From Paracoccus sanguinis (GTDB lineage Bacteria; Pseudomonadota; Alphaproteobacteria; Rhodobacterales; Rhodobacteraceae), in assembly GCF_900106665.1 (NCBI RefSeq), contig NZ_FNNA01000001.1, positions 558,001 through 622,000 of the forward strand: 64,000 bases of DNA, read 5' to 3'. The translations under genes and the position numbers were made by a program. Of this stretch, positions 8,008 through 16,797 are shown piece by piece. The notes under the pieces were generated by a model that was not told the origin of the DNA, made no database searches, and saw only the letters and a list, made by a program, of their open reading frames with translations. The first letter of the stretch is position 1, and every line of letters begins with the position of its first letter.

Positions 8008-8492
8008 CCCGCGGCGGCGTGGCCGGGCATCCCGGGCAGCGGGAAGATGCGGTCGTAGGCCCAGTTGAACAGGTAGCCGTAGACCACGTAGAAGCCCGCC
8101 ACCCCGAGGTCGAAGAGGAAGGCGTGCCACAGGCTGATGCCGAGCACCCAGGCCACGAAGGGCAGCAGGATCACCAGAAGCCCCGCCTCGAACAGCACCG
8201 CGTGCAGCGCGCGGACCGGGTGCGTCTTGACCACGCTGCCGCGCAGGCGCCGCAGCGCGTGGTCGAAGCCGAGGTTGTAGAGATAGTTCCAGATCGTCGC
8301 CACGACCGACGAAACGACCCCCACCACGCCGAGCGCGCCGAGGTCGAACCCGGTGATCAGCCAGCCGCCGCCGATCAGGAACACCAGCCCGACGATCTCG
8401 AACAGCACCGCGTGGCGGATGCGGTCGGGGGTGGTGCGCATGACGGGCGCGGGGGCGGTGGCGGGGGACACGGGGGAATCGAGGCTGGGCAC
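8004..8492 (-). CDS. PACE family efflux transporter (bacterial transmembrane pair protein)
   Basis: 162 residues with four predicted membrane helices arranged as two repeats: [20 protein letters not shown] ... [12 protein letters not shown] and [19 protein letters not shown] ... NWAYDRIFP. This duplicated 'bacterial transmembrane pair' layout, with an acidic residue in the first helix of each repeat, defines the proteobacterial antimicrobial compound efflux (PACE) family, whose prototype AceI exports chlorhexidine and short diamines. The start is uncertain: GTG at 8492 has GGAG about 11 bases upstream and gives a 17-residue Pro/Ala leader, whereas ATG at 8441 begins just before the conserved region but lacks a clear ribosome-binding site. 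Substrate not inferable. Confidence 0.87.
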   Translation of the reverse strand: MPSLDSPVSPATAPAPVMRTTPDRIRHAVLFEIVGLVFLIGGGWLITGFDLGALGVVGVVSSVVATIWNYLYNLGFDHALRRLRGSVVKTHPVRALHAVLFEAGLLVILLPFVAWVLGISLWHAFLFDLGVAGFYVVYGYLFNWAYDRIFPLPGMPGHAAAG

Positions 8493-8595
8493 GGCAGGCG
8501 CTCCGTCTGTCAGGCGGGTCGTCCCGGCAATCGCGGCCCGGTTCGGGCAACAGGTCGTCCTGTCGCGGCCCGGATACCGGCCCCTGCGCCCCGGT

Positions 8596-9993
8596 TCAAC
8601 CCAGCACCGCGCCGGGGTTCATGATCCCCGGCGGGTCGAGCGCCGCCTTGATCGCCCGCATCGCGGCCAGCCGCGCCGGATCGCCCCAGCGCGCCAGATC
8701 GGCGGTCTTGAGGCGGCCCACCCCGTGCTCGGCCGAGAACGAGCCCTCGCGCGCGACGACCATCGCGTGCACGGCCTCCTGAATGCGGGGGCGCAGCGCG
8801 TCGTAGTCGTCGCGCCGGCGGCCGGGGGCGGGAAAGACGTTGTAATGCAGGTTGCCGTCGCCGAGATGGCCGAAGGCGTTGATCCGCATGTCGCCCATCG
8901 CGGCCAGCATGGCGCCGGCATCGTCGAGGAACCGCGGGATCTCGGACAGCGGCAGGCTGATGTCGTGCGACGAGATCGAACCGATCCGCCGGTTGGCCTC
9001 GGGCAGATGCTCGCGCAGGGACCAGAACTCGGCCGCCTGCGCGCCGGTCTGGGCGAGCGCGCCGTCGGTGACGAGCCCGGCCTCCATCGCGTCCGCGAGC
9101 AGCCCCTCGAGCGCCGCGTCGGGGTCGAGGCCCTGCGGCAGCGACAGTTCCAGCAGCACCGACCACGGGGCGCCGGGCAGCGGCTGGCGGATGGCGGGCA
9201 GCACCTCGGCCAAGAAGGCGAGCCCCTGCCCCGCGATCAGCTCGAACGCGGTGACGCAGCCGCTGAGCCGGCCCTGCGCCAGCGCGAGCAACTGCAGCGC
9301 CTCGGCCGGGCCGGGCACGGCGAGCATCGCCGTCGCCACGCCGGCGGGCACCGGCGCCAGCCGCAGGCTCGCGGCGGTGATGATGCCCAGCGTGCCCTCG
9401 GCCCCGATCAAAAGGTCGCGCAGGGCGTAGCCGGTGTTGTCCTTCCTGAGCCGCTTGAGGTCGTGCAGGATCGACCCGTCCGGCAGCACCGCCTCGATCC
9501 CGAGGCAGAGCGCGCGGGCGTTGCCCCAGCGCAAGACGGCCGTGCCGCCGGCGTTGGCGGCCAGCACGCCGCCCAGTTGCGCCGTCCCCTGGCTCGCCAG
9601 CGCCAGCGGGAACATCCGCCCGGCGGCGCGGGCGGCCTCCTGCACCGCGGCGAGGGTCAGGCCGGCCTCGGCCACCAGCACATCCTCGGCGGGCCAGACG
9701 GCGCGGACGGCGGCCATGCGCTCGAGCGACAGGATCAGGGGCGCGGGGCCGTCCGGCATGACCGAGCCGCCCACGAGCCCGGTCCCGCCGCCGCGCGGCA
9801 CGATGCCGACGCGGGCGGCGGCGCAGGCGCGCACCACGGCCGCGACCTCCTCGACCGTGCGGGGGGCGGCGACCAGCCCGCCGCGGCCGAGATAGCGCCC
9901 GCGCGGGTCGTCGAGATAGCGGTCCTCGACCGGGCGCAGCACCCCGGGGGGCAGGGTCGCGGCCAGGCGGTCGTCGGCGGGCTCTCGCGTCAT
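8596..9993 (-). CDS. FAD-binding oxidase of the D-lactate / D-2-hydroxyglutarate dehydrogenase type
   Basis: 465 residues of the VAO/PCMH flavoprotein fold. The N-terminal FAD-binding part contains IVPRGGGTGLVGG and LGGVLAANAGGTAVLRWGNA; the C-terminal FAD-linked oxidase domain has the metal/substrate motif GHLGDGNLHYN, then SFSAEHGVGRLK. These features are shared by GlcD, D-lactate dehydrogenase and D-2-hydroxyglutarate dehydrogenase; which 2-hydroxyacid is oxidised cannot be told. There is no glcE/glcF-type partner next to it, which argues against a glycolate oxidase complex. The ATG at 9993 leads into MTREPADDRLAATL. Confidence 0.88.
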   Translation of the reverse strand: MTREPADDRLAATLPPGVLRPVEDRYLDDPRGRYLGRGGLVAAPRTVEEVAAVVRACAAARVGIVPRGGGTGLVGGSVMPDGPAPLILSLERMAAVRAVWPAEDVLVAEAGLTLAAVQEAARAAGRMFPLALASQGTAQLGGVLAANAGGTAVLRWGNARALCLGIEAVLPDGSILHDLKRLRKDNTGYALRDLLIGAEGTLGIITAASLRLAPVPAGVATAMLAVPGPAEALQLLALAQGRLSGCVTAFELIAGQGLAFLAEVLPAIRQPLPGAPWSVLLELSLPQGLDPDAALEGLLADAMEAGLVTDGALAQTGAQAAEFWSLREHLPEANRRIGSISSHDISLPLSEIPRFLDDAGAMLAAMGDMRINAFGHLGDGNLHYNVFPAPGRRRDDYDALRPRIQEAVHAMVVAREGSFSAEHGVGRLKTADLARWGDPARLAAMRAIKAALDPPGIMNPGAVLG

Positions 9994-9997
9994 GTCA

Positions 9998-10037
9998 TCC
10001 TGCCCAAATCTCCCGGCAACCGTCCGGGGCAGCGCCC
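9998..10037 (+). repeat. Degenerate copy of the dispersed intergenic element
   Basis: TCCTGCCCAAATCTCCCGG followed by GGGGCAGCGCCC, in the 52-bp gap between two minus-strand genes. The core is recognisable but the first hairpin is lost. It lies antisense to both flanking genes. Confidence 0.65.
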
Positions 10038-10045
10038 ACGGCCCC

Positions 10046-10630
10046 CTACCGGACCTCGGTCCGGCCGCGCCGGTCGCCGCGCAGGTTGGCGTAGAGGACG
10101 TGATTCCGCCAGCGCCCGTTGATCTGCAGATAGGACTGCGCGACGCCCTCGTACTTGAAGCCCGAGTGCTCGAGCAGCCCGCGGCTCGCGGCGTTCTCGG
10201 GCAGGCAGGCGGCCTCGATCCGGCTCAGGTCCAGCGTGCCGAAGGCGTGGCCCACGACCGCCGCCAGCGCCTCGCGCATGTAGCCCTGGCGCGCGAACGG
10301 GGCGCCGACCCAGTAGCCGAGCGTCCCCATCTGCGCCGGGCCGCGGCGGATGTTGTCGAGCGTCACGGCGCCCACCAGCACCCCGTCGTGGCGGACGAGG
10401 AACAGCGGCAGCGCGGTGCCGCCGCGGCTCGCGCGCGCGGCCCAGTAGACGCGGTTGACGAAGGCGCGGCGCGACAGGTGGCCCTCGTGCCACGCCGGCT
10501 CCCACGGGGTCAGGAAGCTGCGGCTTTCGGCCCGCAGCCGCGACCACGCCGGGAAATCGCCATGCGCGGGCAGGCGCAGCACCAGCCGTTCGGTCTCGAG
10601 CCGCGGCGCGGGGCTGCGGCGCAGGAACAT
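10046..10630 (-). CDS. GNAT acetyltransferase, RimJ/RimL type
   Basis: 194 residues. It opens with PRLETERLVLRLPAHGDF, the standard beginning of RimJ/RimL-like acetyltransferases; MGTLGYWVGAPFARQGYMRE holds the acetyl-CoA-binding turn, and SRIEAACLPENAASRGLLE is the conserved C-terminal half ending in GFKYEGVAQSYLQINGRW. Family members acetylate protein N-termini or small amines; the target here is unknown. The ATG at 10630 overlaps the stop of the M16 peptidase gene (TGATG), making it the last gene of the oxidase-thrC-M16 run. Confidence 0.9.
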   Translation of the reverse strand: MFLRRSPAPRLETERLVLRLPAHGDFPAWSRLRAESRSFLTPWEPAWHEGHLSRRAFVNRVYWAARASRGGTALPLFLVRHDGVLVGAVTLDNIRRGPAQMGTLGYWVGAPFARQGYMREALAAVVGHAFGTLDLSRIEAACLPENAASRGLLEHSGFKYEGVAQSYLQINGRWRNHVLYANLRGDRRGRTEVR

Positions 10631-11895
10631 CAGGCGGCGAGCCGCTCGGCCAGCGCCTCGCGCGAGGGGCCGCGGCGCACGGGGCCATAGAGCGCCAGCG
10701 CCGGGCGGGCCGCGGCGATCAGCCCGGCCGCGTGGTCGCGGACCTCGGCGGCGGTCACCGCGTCAATGCGCTGCGCCACCTCTTCGGCATCCGGCACCCG
10801 GCCCCAGATCGCCAGCGCCCGGGCGATGCGCTCGGCCTGCCCCGAGGGGCTTTCCAGCCCCATCAGCAGCCCGGCCTTGAGCTGGGCCTTGGCGCGCGCG
10901 ACCTCGGCCTCGGTCATCTCATCAGCCGAGCGGCGGATCTCGTCGATGGTCAGATGCGCGAGGTCGGCCAACTGCTCACCCGAGGTGCCGGCGTAGACGG
11001 TCACCATGCCGGTGTCGTCGTGGAAGCCGGACTGGGCGAAGATCGTGTAGCAGAGCCCGCGTTCCTCGCGGATGCGCTGGAAGAGGCGCGAGGACATCCC
11101 GCCCCCGAGCGCCGAGGTCCAGATCTGCGCCGCGTAGAAATCGGGGGCAAGGTAGCCCGGCCCCTCGAACGCCAGCGCGAAATGCGCCTGCTCAAGCCGC
11201 TTGACGCGCCGCGCCTCGGTGCCCTGCCAGCGGGCCGGCTCGCGCCCCGGATCGGTGACGGGGGCGAGGTGGCCGAAGATCACCTCGGCCTGCCGGGCCA
11301 GCGTGTCGTGATCGACGGCGCCCGCGGCGGCCACGATCATCTGGCCGGGACCGTAATGCTCGCGCACGAAGCCCGCGAGGTCGTCGCGCGAGAAGCCCGA
11401 GACCCGCTCGGCCGGGCCGAGGATGGTCCGGCCCATCGCCTGCCCGGGATAGGCGGCCTCTTGCAGCCAGTCGAAGATCACGTCGTCGGGCGTGTCGAGG
11501 CTCTGGCCGATCTCTTGCAGGATCACCCCGCGCTCGACCTCGATCTCGCGCCCGTCGAAGGCGGGGTTCAGCACGATGTCGCCCAGCACGTCGAGCGCCA
11601 GCGGCACGTCGCCCGCCAGCACGCGGGCGTAATAGGCGGTGGTGTCGCGCGAGGTATAGGCGTTGATGTAGCCGCCCACGTCCTCGATCGCCTCGGCGAT
11701 CTGCAGGGCCGAGCGCCGGGCCGTGCCCTTGAAGGCCATGTGCTCGAGGAAATGGGCGATGCCGTTCTGCTCGGCGCGCTCGTCGCGCCCGCCGGCGGTG
11801 ACCCAGACGCCGACCGAGGCCGAGTGCAGCCCCTCCATCCGGCGGGTGGCGATGCGAAGACCGTTGGTCAGGGTGGTGATGCGAATGTCGCTCAA
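10630..11895 (-). CDS. M16 family zinc peptidase (processing-peptidase beta-like)
   Basis: 421 residues. The inverted zinc motif HFLEH is at residues 48-52, and IEVERGVILQEI supplies the downstream glutamate ligand, so the active site looks intact. The C-terminal half has GGGMSSRLFQRIREERGLCY, typical of this clan. Close relatives in alphaproteobacteria resemble the mitochondrial processing peptidase beta subunit. The start is a TTG at 11895 overlapping the thrC stop (TTGA), with GGAG upstream; the first ATG in frame lies inside the conserved N-terminus, so TTG is preferred. The thrC-M16-RimJ order is a common Rhodobacterales arrangement; its functional reason is unclear. Confidence 0.93.
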   Translation of the reverse strand: MSDIRITTLTNGLRIATRRMEGLHSASVGVWVTAGGRDERAEQNGIAHFLEHMAFKGTARRSALQIAEAIEDVGGYINAYTSRDTTAYYARVLAGDVPLALDVLGDIVLNPAFDGREIEVERGVILQEIGQSLDTPDDVIFDWLQEAAYPGQAMGRTILGPAERVSGFSRDDLAGFVREHYGPGQMIVAAAGAVDHDTLARQAEVIFGHLAPVTDPGREPARWQGTEARRVKRLEQAHFALAFEGPGYLAPDFYAAQIWTSALGGGMSSRLFQRIREERGLCYTIFAQSGFHDDTGMVTVYAGTSGEQLADLAHLTIDEIRRSADEMTEAEVARAKAQLKAGLLMGLESPSGQAERIARALAIWGRVPDAEEVAQRIDAVTAAEVRDHAAGLIAAARPALALYGPVRRGPSREALAERLAA

Positions 11896-13283
11896 GCCGT
11901 TCTCCGTTCAAGGATCAGCGACTTAAGCGCGGCGTTGTCGTTTTCAACCCGGGTGACCCGCTCGGGCAGGTCCATCAGCCGCGCCATGTGCGGCGGCAGC
12001 GGGGGCCTGAGGCCGATCGCCTGCTCGACGGCGTCGGGGAACTTGGCCGGGTGGGCGGTGGCGAGCGTGATCATGGGCGTGCCGGCCACGCGGTGATCGT
12101 CGGCGACCTTGATGCCCACGGCCGTGTGGGGGCAGACGATCTCGCCCGTCTCGGCCCGGACGCGGGCGATGGTGGCGAGCGTCTCGGGCTCGGACACCCG
12201 GCCCGAGTCGTAGATCTCGGCCAGATGCTCGCGCGCGCCCTGGCTGATGGCGAAGCCGCCCTGCCCGGACAGCTCGGCCATGAGCTGCGCCACCGCCGCC
12301 CCGTCGCCGTCATAGGCGCCGAAGAGCGCGCGCTCGAAGTTGGAACTGACCTGGATGTCCATCGAGGGCGAGATCGACGGCTCGACCCGGCCCACGCGAT
12401 AGTCGCCCGAGGTCAGCGCGCGGTTGAGGATGTCGTTCTGGTTCGTGGCCACCACCAGCCGCTCGACCGGCAGCCCCATCGCGCGGGCGATCGAGCCCGC
12501 GTAGATGTCGCCGAAATTGCCGGTCGGCACGGTGAAGCTGACCTTGCGGTGCGGCGCGCCGAGGCTGACTGCGGCGGTGAAGTAATAGACGACCTGCGCC
12601 AGCACCCGCGCCCAGTTGATCGAGTTGACGCCGGCGAGCCCCACGCCGTCGCGGAAATCATGGTCGTTGAACAGGTCCTTTAGCCGCGCCTGCGCGTCGT
12701 CGAAGGTGCCGTCGATGGCGAGCGCATGGACGTTGGCATCGTCGGGCGTGGTCATCTGCCGGCGCTGCACCGCGCTGACGCGACCGTGCGGGTAGAGGAT
12801 GAACACGTCCACGTTGGGCAGGCCGCGGAACGCCTCGATCGCGGCCGAGCCGGTGTCTCCGCTCGTCGCGCCGACGATGGTGATCCGCCGCCCCTCGCGC
12901 GCCAGCGCGATCTGGAACAGCTGCCCGATCAGCTGCATGGCGAAGTCCTTGAAGGCCAGCGTCGGCCCGTGGAACAGCTCGAGCAGGTGATGGCCGGGGG
13001 CGAGTTGCACCAAGGGCGCGCGGGCGGCGTGGCCGAAGCCCTGATAGGCGCGGCGGATCGCCTCGCGCAGTTCGGTTTCGGAAAAGCTTTCCGCGACGAA
13101 GGGCTGGACGATGCGGAAGGCGGCCTCCTCGTAGCTGACCCCCTCGAGCGCGGCGATGGCGGCGGCGTCCATCTGGGGCACCGTCTCGGGGACATACAGG
13201 CCGCCGTCGCGGGCGAGCCCGGTCAGCATCGTCTCGGCAAAGGGCAAGGCGGGGGCCTGCCCGCGGGTGGAGATATAGCGCAT
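11892..13283 (-). CDS. thrC: Threonine synthase
   Basis: PLP-dependent conversion of O-phosphohomoserine to threonine and phosphate. The 463 residues start MRYISTRGQAPALPFAETML; the PLP-binding lysine is K112 in GPTLAFKDFAMQ, and ATSGDTGSAAIEAF and TGNFGDIYAGS are the phosphate-binding and active-site loops. This is the longer, proteobacterial/yeast-type enzyme. The ATG at 13283 is preferred over an upstream extension because it starts the conserved domain and overlaps the SURF1 stop (TGATG). It sits in a minus-strand run with the cytochrome oxidase genes, presumably by gene order rather than shared function. Confidence 0.96.
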   Translation of the reverse strand: MRYISTRGQAPALPFAETMLTGLARDGGLYVPETVPQMDAAAIAALEGVSYEEAAFRIVQPFVAESFSETELREAIRRAYQGFGHAARAPLVQLAPGHHLLELFHGPTLAFKDFAMQLIGQLFQIALAREGRRITIVGATSGDTGSAAIEAFRGLPNVDVFILYPHGRVSAVQRRQMTTPDDANVHALAIDGTFDDAQARLKDLFNDHDFRDGVGLAGVNSINWARVLAQVVYYFTAAVSLGAPHRKVSFTVPTGNFGDIYAGSIARAMGLPVERLVVATNQNDILNRALTSGDYRVGRVEPSISPSMDIQVSSNFERALFGAYDGDGAAVAQLMAELSGQGGFAISQGAREHLAEIYDSGRVSEPETLATIARVRAETGEIVCPHTAVGIKVADDHRVAGTPMITLATAHPAKFPDAVEQAIGLRPPLPPHMARLMDLPERVTRVENDNAALKSLILERRTA

Positions 13284-13963
13284 CAGTCCCCTCGGGTTAT
13301 CGGGCGCCGGATACGCCAGACCAGCGCGATTGTCATCCCGAGACAGATCGCCGCAAAGGAAAACCACTGGATCGCGTAGCTCAGGTGGTTGTTCGGAATC
13401 TCGGTGATGTCGAGCGGCATGGGCATCACCCCCTGCGCGTCGCCGCGCACGGCTGCGGCCACGATCAGCACCGGCTCGGTCCCCAGATGCGCGGCCATGC
13501 GCGGCACCTCGCGCGCGAACCAGATCCCGGCCTTGAGGTCCGGCTCGGGCGTGGCCGAGCCCTTTTCGTCCGGCCAGTGCAGGTTGCCCGCCACCGTCAG
13601 CGCCACCGGCGGGCGGGGCTTTCGGCGGTCGTCCTGCGGGATGAAGCCGCGGTCCACCATGATCCGCCGCCCGTCCGCGGTCTGGAACGCCGAGACGACG
13701 TTGTAGCCGCCGCCGAGGTCGCGGGTGCCCGAGAGCACGAGGATTTCATCGCCCGTAGTGGTGCCGTCCACATAGACGGGGCGGTATTTCATCGACGGGT
13801 CCACGGCGGCCGGCAGCGGCACCGGCGTCTGCTCGATCCCCCGCTGGATGGTGGCGAGCTGGTCGTTCTTCCACGCCATGCGCTGCATCTGCCAGACCCC
13901 GAGGCTGGCGAGCACGCCGGTCACGATCAGACCGAGGATCAGGGGCAGCAGCCAGCGGCGCAT
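13283..13963 (-). CDS. SURF1 family cytochrome oxidase biogenesis protein
   Basis: 226 residues with one N-terminal helix (LLPLILGLIVTGVLASLGVW) and one C-terminal helix (AIQWFSFAAICLGMTIALVW) bracketing a periplasmic domain, the SURF1 topology. Conserved elements include the opening LGVWQMQRMAWK, RPVYVDGTTTG, and VDRGFIPQDDR. SURF1 proteins assist heme a insertion into subunit I of aa3-type oxidase. It lies 81 bp downstream of ctaE and overlaps thrC by one base, consistent with a single cta transcript. Confidence 0.93.
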   Translation of the reverse strand: MRRWLLPLILGLIVTGVLASLGVWQMQRMAWKNDQLATIQRGIEQTPVPLPAAVDPSMKYRPVYVDGTTTGDEILVLSGTRDLGGGYNVVSAFQTADGRRIMVDRGFIPQDDRRKPRPPVALTVAGNLHWPDEKGSATPEPDLKAGIWFAREVPRMAAHLGTEPVLIVAAAVRGDAQGVMPMPLDITEIPNNHLSYAIQWFSFAAICLGMTIALVWRIRRPITRGD

Positions 13964-14044
13964 GGGCTCAGGGTCCGGGTGGCGGCAAAGGCAACGGCGC
14001 GCGAGGTTGGGGCCCGCGCGCCGTGGGGTCTTGCGGATGCGGGC

Positions 14045-14863
14045 TCAGCGGCCCCAGACGTAGATCGAGGCGAACAGGAACAGCCAGACCACGTCAACGA
14101 AGTGCCAGTACCAGGCGGCGGCCTCGAACCCGATGTGGTTTTCCGAGTCCATCTCGCCGCGGGCAAAGCGGATCGCGCAGACGGCGAGGAAGATCGTCCC
14201 GATGATGACGTGGAAGCCGTGGAAGCCGGTCGCCATGAAGAACACGCCGCCATAGACGTTGTCGGCGAGGCCGAACTGCGCGTGGCTGTACTCATAGGCC
14301 TGCAGCAGGGTGAAGCAGATCCCCAGGATCACCGCGACGACGGTGCCGCGCAGCGCGGTCTTGCGGTCGTTCTCGTGCACGAGGGCATGGTGCGCCCAGG
14401 TCACGGCGACGCCCGAGAGCAGCAGGATCAGGGTGTTGATCAGCGGCAGGTGCCACGGGTCGAAGGTCACGACGCCCTCGGGCGGCCAGACGCCGTCCTT
14501 GATCGGGCTCATCTCGCCCATCGGGTAGAGCGCGTTCTTGAAGAACGCCCAGAACCAGGCGGCGAAGAACATCACCTCGGAGATGATGAACAGGATCACG
14601 CCGTAGCGCAGGCCGATCTGGACCACCGGGGTGTGGTCGCCGGTGTTGCCCTCGTGCGCCACGTCCGCCCACCAGCCGTACATGGTGTAGAGCACCATGA
14701 GCAGGCCGATGGCGAACTGCGTCCAGGCGGGCAGGCCCAGGTGGGTCATGCCCTTCATCCAGAACACCGCCCCCGACAGCATGACGAAGGCACCGATGGC
14801 GCCGAAGAACGGCCAGACCGAGGGCGGCAGGATGTGGTAGTCGTGGTTCTTGGCGTGGGCCAT
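14045..14863 (-). CDS. ctaE: Cytochrome c oxidase subunit III
   Basis: Integral membrane subunit of the aa3-type terminal oxidase. The 272 residues contain seven hydrophobic segments. Signature stretches are the N-terminal [32 protein letters not shown] with the conserved glutamate, [15 protein letters not shown], and [14 protein letters not shown], ending [17 protein letters not shown]. The ATG at 14863 gives [10 protein letters not shown]. Subunits II and III are in this cluster, but no subunit I (ctaD) is present in the window; in related bacteria it is commonly encoded elsewhere. Confidence 0.97.
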   Translation of the reverse strand: MAHAKNHDYHILPPSVWPFFGAIGAFVMLSGAVFWMKGMTHLGLPAWTQFAIGLLMVLYTMYGWWADVAHEGNTGDHTPVVQIGLRYGVILFIISEVMFFAAWFWAFFKNALYPMGEMSPIKDGVWPPEGVVTFDPWHLPLINTLILLLSGVAVTWAHHALVHENDRKTALRGTVVAVILGICFTLLQAYEYSHAQFGLADNVYGGVFFMATGFHGFHVIIGTIFLAVCAIRFARGEMDSENHIGFEAAAWYWHFVDVVWLFLFASIYVWGR

Positions 14864-14920
14864 GTCGTCGGCTCTCCCCGGGGTGTCGTTCAGATCAGGC
14901 GTGGTTCAGGCGAAGGCGGG

Positions 14921-14962
14921 TCAGTTCTGGGCAGGTCAGTTCTGGGCGGTTCAGTTCTGGGC
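14921..14962. repeat. 15-bp triplication of the ctaG 3' end
   Basis: The plus-strand string TCAGTTCTGGGC occurs at 14921-14932, 14936-14947 and 14951-14962, exactly 15 bp apart. The last copy is the true end of ctaG: on the minus strand it reads GCC CAG AAC TGA, encoding A-Q-N-stop. The two extra copies therefore sit downstream in the same frame, each carrying its own stop codon. This looks like a slippage duplication in the ctaG-ctaE spacer. Confidence 0.85.
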
Positions 14963-15547
14963 GGTGGCCGGAGGCGCGGCGACGTCGGCCCTGGCCGATT
15001 TCTGCGCGTCCGAGCGGAAGAAAGTGTAGCTGAGCGTGATGTCGCGGATGCGGCCCGCGTCGCGGTCGTCGACCATGTCGGGGCTGACGAAGAAGGTCAG
15101 CGGCATCTCGATCCGCTCGCCGGGCGCCAGCGTCTGCTCGGTGAAGCAGAAGCAGGCGATCTTTTCGAAGAAATAGCCGGCGGCGTCGGGGCTGACGTTG
15201 TAGCTCGCCGTGCCGGTGACGGTCTCGTCCGAGGTGTTCACGGCCTCGTAGAAGGCCATCGAGGTTTCGCCGATGCGGACCTTCATCTCGGTCTGCATGG
15301 GCCGGAAGGTCCAGCCGAGGTTCGGCATCACGTTGGCATCGAAGCGGACGGTCACCATGTCGTCGAGCACCCGGTCGGCGCCCTTGGTGGCGACCTGGGT
15401 GGTGCCGGCGAAGCCCGTCACCTGGCAGAACCAGGAGTAGAACGGCACCGCCGCCCAGGACAGCGCGCCCATCACCACGACGACCGCCACCAGCCGGCGG
15501 ACCAGCCGGGCGTTGTCGGGCTTGCGGGGGGATTCGGGCGCGGTCAC
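14951..15547 (-). CDS. ctaG: Cytochrome c oxidase assembly protein CtaG/Cox11
   Basis: Copper chaperone that delivers Cu to the CuB site of subunit I. The 198-residue protein has an N-terminal anchor ([21 protein letters not shown]), then a periplasmic domain with the essential CFCF motif (C132, C134) within [12 protein letters not shown]41, just after the anchor, is also typical. [10 protein letters not shown] and ITLSYTFF complete the Cox11 pattern. The start is GTG at 15547, overlapping the stop of the preceding small gene (GTGA). The end of the gene has been triplicated (see 14921-14962). Confidence 0.95.
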   Translation of the reverse strand: MTAPESPRKPDNARLVRRLVAVVVVMGALSWAAVPFYSWFCQVTGFAGTTQVATKGADRVLDDMVTVRFDANVMPNLGWTFRPMQTEMKVRIGETSMAFYEAVNTSDETVTGTASYNVSPDAAGYFFEKIACFCFTEQTLAPGERIEMPLTFFVSPDMVDDRDAGRIRDITLSYTFFRSDAQKSARADVAAPPATAQN

Positions 15548-15846
15548 GGCTTCACCTCGGGCGTTGCGGCGGGGGCGGCGGGCACGCGGGCGTTCGACAG
15601 CGCGGCGGCCGGGGTGCCCGGCGCGGCCACGGGATTGGCGGCCGGGCCGCCGCCGGTGAACCCCGGCTCGGCCGGCAGTGCGGTGGCACGCGGGCGGTGG
15701 TCGAAGGCCTGCATCAGGTCGCCCTGCTTGATCTTGGCGATCGACAGCCCGAACACCAGCGCCACGAACGCCACCAGCACGAGGGCGAGCCCGACGTTCC
15801 GGCCGCTGCGGCGGCGGTGCAGCTCGTGTTCGGGATGCAGCGCCAT
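15544..15846 (-). CDS. Small single-span membrane protein between ctaB and ctaG
   Basis: 100 residues: a short basic N-terminus ([17 protein letters not shown]), one membrane helix ([20 protein letters not shown]), then [14 protein letters not shown] and a Pro/Ala-rich tail. I recognise similar small proteins at this position in Rhodobacterales cta operons but know no assigned function. The start codon at 15846 overlaps the ctaB stop (TGATG), and its stop overlaps ctaG (GTGA), so it is translated in step with two oxidase-assembly genes. A second ATG two codons upstream (15852) is possible. A role in oxidase assembly or stability is inference from position only. Confidence 0.8.
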   Translation of the reverse strand: MALHPEHELHRRRSGRNVGLALVLVAFVALVFGLSIAKIKQGDLMQAFDHRPRATALPAEPGFTGGGPAANPVAAPGTPAAALSNARVPAAPAATPEVKP

Positions 15847-16793
15847 CACCATGTCCCCACGATCGCCTGCACGGCGAGCGCCGCGAAATGCGCGAACAGG
15901 TAGATGAGCGACAGGCGGAAGAACGACTTCTCGGCGCGATAGTGGTCCGCGGTCGCCTGCGCTTCGCTGCGGCGCAGGATGACCCAGCCGCCCCGGATGA
16001 AGAGCGCGTTCAGCACCAGCGCGGTGGCGAGGTAGATCGGCCCGCCGATCGAGGTCAGCCCCAGCGCCAACGCAAACCCGGCCAGCACCAGCGTATAGCC
16101 GAAGATGTGGCGCCGGGTCGCCTGCCGGCCGTGGGTCACGGTCAGCATCGGCACGCCCGCGGCGTGATAATCTTCCTTCATGAACAGCGCGAGCGCCCAG
16201 AAATGCGGCGGGGTCCAGAAGAACACCAGCGCGAACATCAGCAGCGATTCGATCCCGATGCCGCCGGTCGCACAGGCCCAGCCGATCATCGGCGGGAACG
16301 CCCCCGCGGCACCGCCGATGACGATGTTCTGCGGCGTGGAGCGCTTGAGCCACATCGTGTAGAGGACGGCATAGAAGAAGATGGTGAAGGCGAGGAACGC
16401 CGCCGCGAACCAGTTCGCGGCCAGCCCGAGCATCACCACGGCGAGGCCCGACAGGAACAGCCCGACGCCCAGCGCCTCGTCGCGCCCGACCCGCCCGGCC
16501 GGGATCGGCCGCTTGCGGGTGCGGTGCATCACCGCGTCGATGTCGGCGTCATACCACATGTTGAGCGCACCCGACGCCCCGCCGCCCAGCGCGATGAACA
16601 GCACCGCGCAGAAACCGATGAACGGATCGACGTGGACGGGGGCCACGAACAGCCCCACGAAGGCGGTGAACACCACCAGCGACATGACCCGCGGCTTGAG
16701 CAGGGCGACATAGTCGCCGAACTCGGCCTCGGGCGCGCCGGAGGCGGCCGTGGCGGGCGCCGCGGCGCCCTCGTATGCCCGAACGTCGGTCAC
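15846..16793 (-). CDS. ctaB: Protoheme IX farnesyltransferase (heme O synthase)
   Basis: Adds the farnesyl group to protoheme to make heme O, the precursor of heme A for the aa3 oxidase. 315 residues and a multi-helix UbiA-type prenyltransferase fold: [17 protein letters not shown], the first aspartate-rich motif [34 protein letters not shown] and [19 protein letters not shown]. The start is taken as GTG at 16793 (MTDVRAYEG), four bases after the ctaC stop; a longer reading upstream overlaps ctaC and is Pro/Arg-rich. It overlaps the next small gene by one base. Confidence 0.95.
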   Translation of the reverse strand: MTDVRAYEGAAAPATAASGAPEAEFGDYVALLKPRVMSLVVFTAFVGLFVAPVHVDPFIGFCAVLFIALGGGASGALNMWYDADIDAVMHRTRKRPIPAGRVGRDEALGVGLFLSGLAVVMLGLAANWFAAAFLAFTIFFYAVLYTMWLKRSTPQNIVIGGAAGAFPPMIGWACATGGIGIESLLMFALVFFWTPPHFWALALFMKEDYHAAGVPMLTVTHGRQATRRHIFGYTLVLAGFALALGLTSIGGPIYLATALVLNALFIRGGWVILRRSEAQATADHYRAEKSFFRLSLIYLFAHFAALAVQAIVGTW

Positions 16794-16797
16794 CGGC

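Noticed and set aside
7417..8550. Minus-strand frame of 377 codons overlapping apt
   Set aside because: It covers apt in antisense and the PACE gene out of frame, and shows no recognisable domain.
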